This document shows, piece after piece, positions 1-6,331 of a stretch of 7,484 nucleotides of DNA. Each line of letters begins with the position of its first letter. Position 1 is the stretch's first letter. Origin of the DNA: Nitrospira sp. (GTDB lineage: Bacteria > Nitrospirota > Nitrospiria > Nitrospirales > Nitrospiraceae); the NCBI GenBank assembly GCA_015904075.1, contig JABMDH010000096.1:24217-31700 (forward strand). The letters run 5' to 3'. Position numbers and translations under genes: made by a program. Under the pieces are notes generated by a model that was not told where the DNA came from, made no database searches, and was given only the letters and a program-made list of their open reading frames with translations.

Positions 1-1560
1 CAGTATCGGGATGGTGAACTGGGAGGGCATCTCACATTCCAGGGCCGTGATACCGCATTCTATGGTCTAACTGTGGCGGGACATTCAGCAAGCACCTGGT
101 CGGCAACCTTGGTGTCTCAACGACTCCAAGCCGTGCCGATTGTGTCGTGGAACTCACAAGCACATCCAAATGGTTCTCAGGTCGAAATTAAAGGGAAGCT
201 TGAGGTAAATGTCCGCGAACTGGCGCCATTTATTGCGTTGCTTGTTCCCATAGGCCCGGAACTGGGAAAAGTAACAGGTGCGCTGGAGATGAACTGGACC
301 GGGACCGCGGCATCGGAGGCGACGCTCACATCCCTCTGGAGGGATTCACGCACCCACCTGGATGGAAATGTCCGTCTGAATGGCACCTTGCCTGCCCTGA
401 AGGGTGTGGCACGTGACATTACCGTGGCTTACAAGGGTACATTTACCGGCAATGCGATGCAGATCGGATGGACCTTGGCTCCCGGTGTCTTGGTGTCGGC
501 GACGGTTACTGCCCAACCTCGCATATTCCCCAATGCCATGCTGATGATGCTTCCGCGCGGGGCTCAGCCGTTGAGTATTCATAATAAGGAACCGGTCAAG
601 GGGATGCTCTATTGGGCTGAGGCGCCGATACGCACGACCGTTGAAGGACCGCTGAATGTAACCTATGGGAAGACCACAGGACCATTGGTTGGGGAGTTTC
701 AAACGACCCGCGCCGAAGGCGCGGGGAGCGAGTTGGTATCGGCGGAAGGAACGTATCGTGTGACAGGAGTTGTTCCCAAAGGCATTACCGAGATGCTATC
801 TGCTCAAGAAGCGATGGCTGATCTCCGAGGAACCTTGTCCCTGACTCAGGCCTCAATAGGAGGAACGCTTGCTCCTGAATCGTTTGTGACAGCCAAACAG
901 ATTCTTTACGGGACGGTAGCTGTTCCAAAAGCAACGCTCCAGCTGTCCGACGTGCTTTCCGTACGCTGTGATCTCCCCGATATTCATTGTAGCGCAGGGC
1001 CGGCAACTGTAGCCATGCGTCTTTCAACGATGAACGTGATGGGTCAGGATATTCATATCAATCACGGCGCCATCGTGTTGCAACTTGCTGAAGCCACCGC
1101 GAAATCATGGAACGCGCAAGGCCGGATCTCAATGGGTGGAGTGTCGCTCAATCTTGCTCCATTAAAAATTCCGGTAACGGATTGGATCACCAGCTTCGCC
1201 GTCAATCAAACAGGGATCAGGGCGAACCTTCGTATTGACGCTCCCTTGCATGCGGGTCTGGTGACGGCCGAGATTGAGCAGCTATTTATGGCGGGGCAGG
1301 GGACGGCTCATGGCATGATCGGCCCGATTGCCTTTGATGGCGAAGATCGCCGATTGAGCCGGCTGATTTCCGGATTGCCGATACCCGTAGAAATACTGGA
1401 TGGCCGGGTCGCATCCACGATCGATGCCTCGTGGTCAGGAGGAGTGGGGGAGTCGGCGCATGGATTTCAGCCGGCATCGGGAACGGTCAAAATCATCGCC
1501 GATAAACTATCCGGCCGGTATGACGAGTATGTCGTCAAAGATGTCACGACGACGATGACC
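1..1560 (+). repeat. Direct repeat, copy A of duplicated ydbH segment
   Basis: This segment aligns with 2927-4461 in the same orientation. The offset is 2926 up to base 315 and 2901 from base 341, the only net length difference being 25 bases. In the first 84 aligned bases I count 10 differences, 7 of them at third codon positions. The right edge at 1560 is sharp: both copies encode a VVKD...TTM stretch just before it and are unrelated after it. The left edge lies outside the window. Confidence 0.9.
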
Positions 1561-1893
1561 ATAGGTCGCGTACGCATAGTCGATGACGCGCGCCCAGGGA
1601 TGTGCTCCATCGACGATTGCGAAGACTTCATAGGCATAGGGCGCAAGATAGGCGACATGGATGACCGGATGATCCTCGTATCGCGCCCAATTGCCTGCAG
1701 TGACATAGATGTGGGAATCGGTATGCAAAAGTTCGAGGTCCCAGATCGACGTGAGAATAGCCAGGGCTTCCTGCTCGTAGGCCGGCTGATCGAATCGCCG
1801 TGCGGCCTGGACCAGCGCGAGTGCGATGTCCGTATCCGCATCGGTAGCCGAATTCATCGACAAGACCTTGCTCTTCCATTTCCAGGCAAATAA
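1..1893 (+). pseudogene. YdbH-family AsmA-like protein, copy 1: internal fragment with chimeric 3' end
   Basis: The frame is open from base 1, so the gene begins upstream of the window; the GTG at 73 is only the first in-window start codon. Codons covering 1-1560 (520 residues) are colinear with copy 2 at 2927-4461 and belong to the YdbH/AsmA-like family, whose E. coli member is an inner-membrane-anchored periplasmic protein bridging to the outer membrane. The N-terminal anchor would lie off-window, and the C-terminal YdbH region (equivalent to 4462-5163) is absent. After about 1560 similarity stops, and the last 111 codons up to the stop read antisense through a GH8 gene on the other strand, so that tail is not YdbH sequence. 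Copy 1 retains 25 bases (316-340) missing from copy 2 and is in frame there. It is probably a truncated pseudogene. A shortened protein cannot be excluded but would lack the conserved C-terminus. Confidence 0.8.
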
Positions 1894-2219
1894 TTTGTCG
1901 TCGCGCACTTGAAGATGTTCTTTTGTCCAGACCCATACACGGTCGAACATAAGGCGATCCCCTGTTCATCCCAGCTCACCACCCGGCCATTCACAATGAA
2001 GGTTTGTTTGTACAAGCTCCAGAGAGCGGAGAGATTGTCCAACTCCCGGATGTGCCGGTCGCTTGACCGTTCCGACTGCGTATCTGCGGCGAAAATGGGC
2101 GGTGCCTCTACAAGGCACCCACAAAGAAGAGCAAGTGTAACCACCCATGCGTGCGGCAGCGCGCGCGTAACGGCGCCCGAGATGTTGAAGAAACAGCGGG
2201 CGGATTGGATAGAAAACAA
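1561..2219 (-). pseudogene. Glycoside hydrolase family 8 (endoglucanase/BcsZ-like), broken fragment
   Basis: On the minus strand, from a possible TTG at 2219, the reading gives a signal-peptide-like stretch (WVVTLALLCGCLVEAPP, then FAAD). After it comes LWSLYKQTFIV-NGRVVSWDEQGI, typical of the GH8 N-terminus. Near 1950 the frame changes and GH8 sequence resumes with MFDRVWVWTKEHLQ, FAWKW and the family signature ATDADTDIALAL, then YEQEALAIL and GNWARYEDHPVIHVAYL, ending at HPWARVIDYAY beside 1561. GH8 enzymes cleave beta-1,4 glucans and are secreted or periplasmic. The family's TSEGQ-type motif carrying the general-acid Glu should lie between the two frames but is absent, so roughly 20 codons seem deleted. 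The C-terminal part is also lost at the junction with ydbH copy 1. The family call is from recalled motifs. The fragment cannot encode an active GH8. The start codon is uncertain because no ATG lies close in this frame. Confidence 0.75.
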
Positions 2220-2258
2220 TGTGTGACTCGAAGCCTGTGGTCGGAAGAATACTGGCAC

Positions 2259-2288
2259 ACGATACCGGTGTGGGGGAAACCCTGTCAA
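2259..2288 (-). promoter_or_regulatory. Putative sigma70-type promoter reading toward the GH8 fragment
   Basis: On the minus strand a perfect TTGACA (complement of 2283-2288) is followed after 18 bases by TATCGT (complement of 2259-2264, 4 of 6 matches to TATAAT). This would start transcription near 2252, about 30 bases upstream of the candidate TTG start at 2219. The position is sensible, but this is inference from consensus matching only. Confidence 0.4.
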
Positions 2289-2301
2289 CGCAGACGCGTT
2301 G
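2286..2301. repeat. Small inverted repeat in the divergent intergenic region
   Basis: CAACGC and GCGTTG form a perfect 6-bp inverted repeat around a 4-base AGAC centre. It overlaps the putative minus-strand -35 box, so it could be an operator half-site pair. A 6-bp palindrome can easily occur by chance, and there is no regulator gene nearby to support it. Confidence 0.2.
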
Positions 2302-2337
2302 GGGTCAGGGGAGCTGGGTTGGCGTGCGGCAGTCCCC

Positions 2338-2360
2338 TTGACAGACTTGTATAAATATTC
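2338..2360 (+). promoter_or_regulatory. Candidate promoter elements upstream of ydbH copy 2
   Basis: A perfect TTGACA at 2338-2343 is followed by an AT-rich TATAAATATTC (2350-2360), about 40-60 bases before the gene start. The spacing is wrong for a textbook sigma70 promoter: TATAAA begins only 6 bases after TTGACA, and no good -10 lies 16-18 bases downstream. Part of this may be a true promoter in a different register. It sits in the region between the divergent GH8 and ydbH genes, where promoters are expected. Confidence 0.3.
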
Positions 2361-2398
2361 GACAACCAGTCGGAGCAGTATTACGTTTGGTGAAGCCA

Positions 2399-3280
2399 AT
2401 GTTGTCACGTCGATATCAGATCGGTCTGTTTTTCAGCGTGCTCGTTGTGGTGGGTATCTATTTGATCCTCCCGCTAACGGCATCGTATTTCCTGGCTCAA
2501 GGACTTCGTCATGACGGCTACAAGCATGTGATGATTCAACTGGGGTATCCGCGTTGGGACGGGATGCACATTCCCGTCGTTGCCTTTCAGCAGAATATCG
2601 GTGGAGAGCAAGTGCTCATCTCCCTTACGAACGCCGAGATTGCCTATCGGTTGCCGGAGCTGGCTCGTGGGCGAGTCACCCGGGTGTGGCTTTCCGATGT
2701 CGCCGTGCAAGTGCTTAATTCGGCGGCGTCCGGACTCGATCACGGGGAAGGGGTGACGCGAAGTCAGCCTGACGACGACGAATCGCCCTGGAACTTCTTG
2801 ACGGCTGGTGATTTGTTACGTCGTTTGCCGATTCTTCCCTTCGATGAGTTACAGCTGGATCGGGTCACGATCTTTCGGGAGCAAGCGACCGGCCCGCTTC
2901 GCAAGGTGACTATTGCCGGCAATCTCAAGTATCGGGATGGGGAACTGGGAGGACATCTCACATTTCAAGGCCGTGATACCGCGTCCTATGGTCTGACTGT
3001 GGCTGGAAATTCAGCAAGCACCTGGTCGGCTACCTTGGTGTCTCAACGACTTCAAACCGTGCCGATCGTATCGTGGCACTCACAGGCGCATCCGAACGGT
3101 TCTCAGGTTGAGATTAAAGGACAGCTTGAGGTGAATGTCCGCGAACTCGCGCCCTTTATCGCGTTACTTGTTCCGATAGGTCCGGATCTGGGAAAAGTGA
3201 CAGGAGCGCTGGAGATGAACTGGACTGGAACCGCGGCGTCTGGGATTCACGCACGCACTTGGATGGAAATGTCCGTCTGA
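2399..3280 (+). CDS. ydbH: YdbH-family AsmA-like protein, copy 2, N-terminal part (frameshifted)
   Basis: I chose ATG 2399: a GGTGA element (2389-2393) lies 5 bases upstream, and the protein then starts MLSRRYQIGLFFSVLVVVG, a short basic stretch followed by one hydrophobic anchor (about residues 7-25), as in AsmA-like proteins tethered to the inner membrane. TTG 2387 and GTG 2390 are alternative in-frame starts. YdbH-like sequence continues to about 3241 (281 codons). There 25 bases present in copy 1 are missing and the frame shifts, giving about a dozen unrelated residues before the stop at 3278. Restoring the 25 bases would give a single 929-codon gene ending at 5163, close to the E. coli YdbH length of about 880. 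In E. coli YdbH works with YnbE in phospholipid transport to the outer membrane. Whether the deletion is real or a sequence error cannot be decided here. Confidence 0.8.
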   Translation: MLSRRYQIGLFFSVLVVVGIYLILPLTASYFLAQGLRHDGYKHVMIQLGYPRWDGMHIPVVAFQQNIGGEQVLISLTNAEIAYRLPELARGRVTRVWLSDVAVQVLNSAASGLDHGEGVTRSQPDDDESPWNFLTAGDLLRRLPILPFDELQLDRVTIFREQATGPLRKVTIAGNLKYRDGELGGHLTFQGRDTASYGLTVAGNSASTWSATLVSQRLQTVPIVSWHSQAHPNGSQVEIKGQLEVNVRELAPFIALLVPIGPDLGKVTGALEMNWTGTAASGIHARTWMEMSV

Positions 3281-4461
3281 ACGGCACCCTGCATGTGCTG
3301 AAGGGTGTTGCACATGACATTACAGTGGCCTACACGGGCACATTTGCCGGCAACGCGATGCAGATCGGATGGACATTGGCTCCGGGTGTGTTGGTGTCAG
3401 CGACTGTCAATGTCCAACCCCGCATCATTCCCGATGCTGTGCGGATGATACTCCCGCGCGGGTCTCAACCATTGAGCATTTACAACAGGGAGCCGGTCAA
3501 GGGAATGCTCTATTGGGCTGAGGCGCCGATACGTACGATCGTTGAAGGGCCGCTGCATGTGACCTATGGAAAAGCTGCAGGACCATTGGTTGGGGAGTTT
3601 CAAACGAGCCGCGCAGAAGGAGCGGGGAGCGAGCTGGTGTCGGCGGAGGGAACCTATCGGGTGACAGGAGTCGTTCCCAAAGTCATTACCGAGATGCTGT
3701 CTGCTCAAGAAGCGATGGCCGATCTCCGAGGGACCGTCTCTCTGACACGGTCCTCGATAGGAGGCACGCTGTTCCCCGAATCGTTCGTGACCGTCAAGCA
3801 GATTTACCACGGGACTGTTGCTGTGCCGAAAGTCACGCTTCAGCTGTACGACGGGCTTTCCGTACGGTGCGATCTCCCTGATATTCATTGCAGCGCCGGG
3901 CCGGCGACTGTGGCGATGCGTCTTTCAACGATGACCGTGATGGGCCAGGACATTCATATCGATCAAGGCGCCGTCGCGCTGCAACTTGCTGAAGTCAGCG
4001 CGAAAGCATGGAATGCGCAAGGCAGGATCTCAATGGGTGGAGTGTCGCTCAATCTTGCTCCATTGAAAGTTCCGGCGACGGATTGGAAAGTCCGGTTTAC
4101 CGCCAATCAAGCAGGGATCAGGGCGGATCTTCGTATTGACGCTCCCTTACGTGCGAGTTTGGTCACAGCGGAGATTGAGCAGCCATTTATGTCAGGGCAG
4201 GGCACCGCGCATGGCATGATCGGCCCCATTGTCTTTGATGGCGAGGATCGCCGGTTGAGCCGGCTGATTTCCGGATTGCCGATGCCCGTAGAAATACTCG
4301 ATGGGCGGGTCATGTCCACGATCGATGCCTCGTGGTCGGGCGGATTGGGGGAGTCGGGGGATGGCTTTCAACTGACATCTGGAACGATCAAGATCGTCGC
4401 CGACAAACTGTCCGGCCGGTATGACGAGTATGTCGTCAAAGACGCCAATACGACGATGGCC
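2927..4461 (+). repeat. Direct repeat, copy B of duplicated ydbH segment
   Basis: This is the partner of 1-1560, in the same orientation, with a 25-base deletion at 3241/3242 as the only net length difference. At 4461 copy B continues into the true ydbH C-terminus while copy A switches to reversed GH8 sequence, so copy B keeps the ancestral right-hand context. Confidence 0.9.
3241..3242 (+). other. 25-bp deletion and frameshift point in ydbH copy 2
   Basis: Aligned with copy 1, bases 316-340 have no counterpart here: copy 2 passes from ACCGCGGCGTCT directly to GGGATTCACGC. Because 25 is not a multiple of three, the frame moves from that of 2399 to that of 3259. Sequence on both sides aligns with copy 1 at nearly constant similarity, so the event is a clean local deletion. 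Confidence 0.9.
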
Positions 4462-5163
4462 TTACGCACGAATGGGTTTGACTCTCTGGCGACTGTCGAA
4501 CCGGCGCCGGTGACCATCGGATCGGTACAGATTGGCATTGAAATGACCAACCTGTCCGCACTGCTTCAAGGATCATGGAAATTTCATGAGGGGCTACAGG
4601 TCATTGAGGCGAAAGATTTCAGATGTGAGATGTTTGGAGGCTTGGTCACCAGTCCGGGCATCCTGGTGGACGTTACCAAGCCGCCCTATCACGCCACAGT
4701 CATACTGCAAGATTTAGATCTGGCCAAGGTTCTGAGTGTGGAGCACAATCAGGGGATACAAGGAACCGGGACGCTGAATGGAACGTTGCCGGTTGCAATC
4801 ACGTCCGGAGGACTGACGGTCAAAGATGGGATGGTGACGGCGTTGCCTCCGGGAGGAGTCATTCGCTATGGGTCGGCGCCAGAATCGTCAAAGCTCATTT
4901 CAGAGACCAATACTCAGTTATATCTGGTGACACAGGCGTTAAATAACTTTCATTATACATTGCTCCGAGTTGGTGTAGACTATGCGGAGACCGGGACGCT
5001 TCTGCTGACGGCTCGACTGGAGGGAAGAAATCCGGATCTCAAGAAGATTCCTCCGGTGAATTTCAATCTGACCGTGCAAGAACATATCCCGGCCCTCTTG
5101 AAAAGCCTGCGCCTTGTCGATGATATTCAAGATGCGGTCGAGAGGAAACATAAACGGCAATGA
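3259..5163 (+). CDS. ydbH: YdbH-family AsmA-like protein, copy 2, C-terminal part (frameshifted)
   Basis: This ORF continues the YdbH protein in the other frame after the 25-base loss. YdbH homology starts at about 3242; the first available start codon is TTG 3259, which overlaps the upstream ORF's end by 22 bases. It has no obvious ribosome site and would lack the membrane anchor, so independent function is doubtful. The body is repetitive beta-rich sequence typical of AsmA-like bridging proteins, colinear with copy 1 to 4461. The C-terminus, seen only in this copy, carries the YdbH (PF11739-type) hallmarks: GVIRYGSAP, ALNNFHYTLL, VDYAETGTLLLTARLEGRNPD, and a final PVNFNLTVQEHIPALLKSLRL. Its TGA overlaps the ATG of the ynbE-type gene (ATGA at 5160-5163), implying translational coupling. 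Family assignment is strong. Intactness is the open point. Confidence 0.85.
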   Translation: MDGNVRLNGTLHVLKGVAHDITVAYTGTFAGNAMQIGWTLAPGVLVSATVNVQPRIIPDAVRMILPRGSQPLSIYNREPVKGMLYWAEAPIRTIVEGPLHVTYGKAAGPLVGEFQTSRAEGAGSELVSAEGTYRVTGVVPKVITEMLSAQEAMADLRGTVSLTRSSIGGTLFPESFVTVKQIYHGTVAVPKVTLQLYDGLSVRCDLPDIHCSAGPATVAMRLSTMTVMGQDIHIDQGAVALQLAEVSAKAWNAQGRISMGGVSLNLAPLKVPATDWKVRFTANQAGIRADLRIDAPLRASLVTAEIEQPFMSGQGTAHGMIGPIVFDGEDRRLSRLISGLPMPVEILDGRVMSTIDASWSGGLGESGDGFQLTSGTIKIVADKLSGRYDEYVVKDANTTMALRTNGFDSLATVEPAPVTIGSVQIGIEMTNLSALLQGSWKFHEGLQVIEAKDFRCEMFGGLVTSPGILVDVTKPPYHATVILQDLDLAKVLSVEHNQGIQGTGTLNGTLPVAITSGGLTVKDGMVTALPPGGVIRYGSAPESSKLISETNTQLYLVTQALNNFHYTLLRVGVDYAETGTLLLTARLEGRNPDLKKIPPVNFNLTVQEHIPALLKSLRLVDDIQDAVERKHKRQ

Positions 5164-5438
5164 CAGCGATAAGGTTTGCAATGCAACGACCGAATAGCCT
5201 GACGATAGTAATCGGGGTAGTGATCGGAGGGGTATTGGTTGCAATCGGAGCCTGTACGCCTCGTATTGAAGTAGCGTCGCCGGATAAGCCGATCACGATT
5301 AACTTGAACGTCAAAATTGACCATGAAATACGTGTCAAGGTGGACAAGGATTTGGACAAGGTGCTGTCCGATGACAGCGGGCAAAGAGGCCATCGCATTC
5401 AGCGCGTGCGTCCAAGAAGGTCGGCCAGAAGAAGCTGA
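5160..5438 (+). CDS. ynbE: YnbE-family outer-membrane lipoprotein (partner of YdbH)
   Basis: The ATG overlaps the ydbH stop (ATGA), so the two genes are coupled; Met 8 at 5181 is an alternative start. A hydrophobic signal (about residues 14-29) ends in a lipobox IGAC, with Cys 32 as the lipidated residue. Directly after it comes CTPRIEVASPDKPITINLNV, then KIDHEIRVKVDKDLDKVL, closely matching E. coli YnbE (CTPRIEVA..PITIN.NVKIEHEI). In E. coli this lipoprotein joins YdbH to complete the inner-to-outer membrane bridge. The conserved YnbE body ends near residue 70. The last 20 or so residues are Arg-rich and unlike the usual short YnbE tail, so the 3' end may be altered by an indel or fused to the remnant of a lost downstream gene. 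Confidence 0.88.
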   Translation: MTAIRFAMQRPNSLTIVIGVVIGGVLVAIGACTPRIEVASPDKPITINLNVKIDHEIRVKVDKDLDKVLSDDSGQRGHRIQRVRPRRSARRS

Positions 5439-5455
5439 AGCTACGTGCCCAAGCG

Positions 5456-5698
5456 ATGACTGTCGTCGGGCCACTACCTCTGATCCCGGCGAATGTTGTC
5501 CATTTTGGAATACTGGAGCAGCCCCGACGGTATGAGCACGAACGAGATCGTCGAACGGGACGGGTGATTGTTCCTCAAACAGCAGGATCGCTGTATGACC
5601 ATTTCGCAGAGCTCGATCAAAACCATGACGGAGTGATCGATCCTTTCGAGCGCGCAACAGGCCGGCTCGACATTGAACATGACGCAAGCAATCGCTGA
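5456..5698 (+). CDS. Small EF-hand protein
   Basis: An 80-residue ORF beginning 18 bases after the ynbE stop. Near its C-terminus it has a canonical 12-residue calcium-binding EF-hand loop, DQNHDGVIDPFE (residues 54-65), with Asp, Asn, Asp, Asp and Glu at coordinating positions 1, 3, 5, 9 and 12. A helix-like YDHFAEL precedes the loop and RATGRLDI follows it. The N-terminal half (VVGPLPLIPANVVHFG, then a charged stretch) shows no signal peptide and no family I recognise. The same frame stays open upstream to 5375 without a start codon, encoding a very basic stretch, so the true N-terminus may be lost or the ORF may be the tail of a longer gene. Its position suggests cotranscription with ydbH-ynbE. 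It does not resemble YdbL (DUF1318), which normally follows ynbE. Calcium binding is inferred from the motif only. Confidence 0.55.
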   Translation: MTVVGPLPLIPANVVHFGILEQPRRYEHERDRRTGRVIVPQTAGSLYDHFAELDQNHDGVIDPFERATGRLDIEHDASNR

Positions 5699-5810
5699 TT
5701 AGAAACAAAGGGTTGCCCGCATGGATGCTATAGTTTTTAGAATGTCTGGCCGAAAAGGTCACCAGTCGATACAATCTAGGCATCACAATGCCTTCTTCCC
5801 GGATACTTCA

Positions 5811-6044
5811 ATGCGTATTATTATTCTGATGTTCTTACTCATCAGTCTCGGATGTGCCGGTCCAGAGCTCTCCTTGAGCGATGAACATGCTACGACTCGT
5901 GAAGAAGCCTGCTCGCCCCGGCAGTACAAGGCTGAGTACGAGGGGCAGTCTTCGAAGGCATGTAGACCTCAACGATCGTGGTTTCAGGATGTCGGCACTA
6001 CGCTCAGTGGGGCGGCACCTGCTTTCAGCACCCCCAGACCATAA
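5811..6044 (+). CDS. Putative small lipoprotein of unknown function
   Basis: From ATG 5811 the 77-residue product begins MRIIILMFLLISLGCAGPEL, a short hydrophobic export signal ending at Cys 15. This looks like a lipoprotein signal, although the residues before Cys (SLG) are not an ideal lipobox. The mature part is short, polar and charged, has a second Cys (near SPRQYKAEYEG), and ends in a Pro/Ala-rich tail. No family is recognised. The frame is open from ATG 5721, but that extension would bury the signal sequence behind 30 hydrophilic residues, so 5811 is preferred despite only a weak GGA at 5801. The low-complexity ending and weak ribosome site leave some doubt that this is a real gene. 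Confidence 0.45.
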   Translation: MRIIILMFLLISLGCAGPELSLSDEHATTREEACSPRQYKAEYEGQSSKACRPQRSWFQDVGTTLSGAAPAFSTPRP

Positions 6045-6331
6045 CTGCTCAGAGCCCTCCTGCAATCTCCAATCTGTGTGCCTGTCTGATTACCGACTGA
6101 ATAACCGATCTGCCACAATCACTAACCCATAGCTCTGAAGCTCGAAGTTACCAGTGTCTGGTTCCATATTTCGTGTTGTCCGAAAAGATATTCAACAACC
6201 CAAACCCGGAAGATGTTCCGCCACGAATCGTCATGAATACAGAGGGGCTGCAGTCTGTAAGAATCCAGACTATCGTCCGACCAAACCAATAGATTGAAAT
6301 TGCGGCATTGACAGCAACAGATGGAGCCACC
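6045..6331. other. Non-coding stretch upstream of the TVP38-type gene
   Basis: I see no convincing gene on either strand. The minus-strand ORFs here overlap the 5' end of the TVP38-type gene and have no recognisable domains or signals. There is no tRNA-like fold, terminator hairpin with a T-run, or repeat. A TTGACA lies at 6308-6313, too close to the ATG at 6332 to serve that gene as a normal -35 box. Confidence 0.5.
6323..6326 (+). promoter_or_regulatory. Ribosome binding site deciding the TVP38-type start
   Basis: GGAG lies 5 bases before ATG 6332. The frame is open further upstream to a TTG at 6308, but that codon has no Shine-Dalgarno sequence, so ATG 6332 is the better start. Confidence 0.7.

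Noticed and set aside
1507..1950. Minus-strand 147-codon ORF as a complete gene
   Set aside because: It is the core of the broken GH8 gene; its last codons (1507-1560) read antisense through ydbH copy 1 and its ATG is internal to the family domain.
1500..2400. Insertion sequence or other mobile element causing the duplication
   Set aside because: I found no transposase or integrase sequence, terminal inverted repeats or target-site duplication around the junction.
1854..2408. Minus-strand 184-codon ORF as a complete gene
   Set aside because: Only the middle portion (signal peptide plus GH8 N-terminus) is meaningful; the start at 2408 lies inside ydbH copy 2 and the end is out of frame after the GH8 deletion.
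5317..5535. Plus-strand 72-codon ORF considered as a possible ydbL
   Set aside because: It has no signal peptide or DUF1318-like sequence; it is Cys-rich and overlaps ynbE out of frame.
5127..5786. Minus-strand 219-codon ORF
   Set aside because: It runs antisense through the well-supported ynbE gene and the EF-hand ORF and shows no domain, signal or membrane segment.
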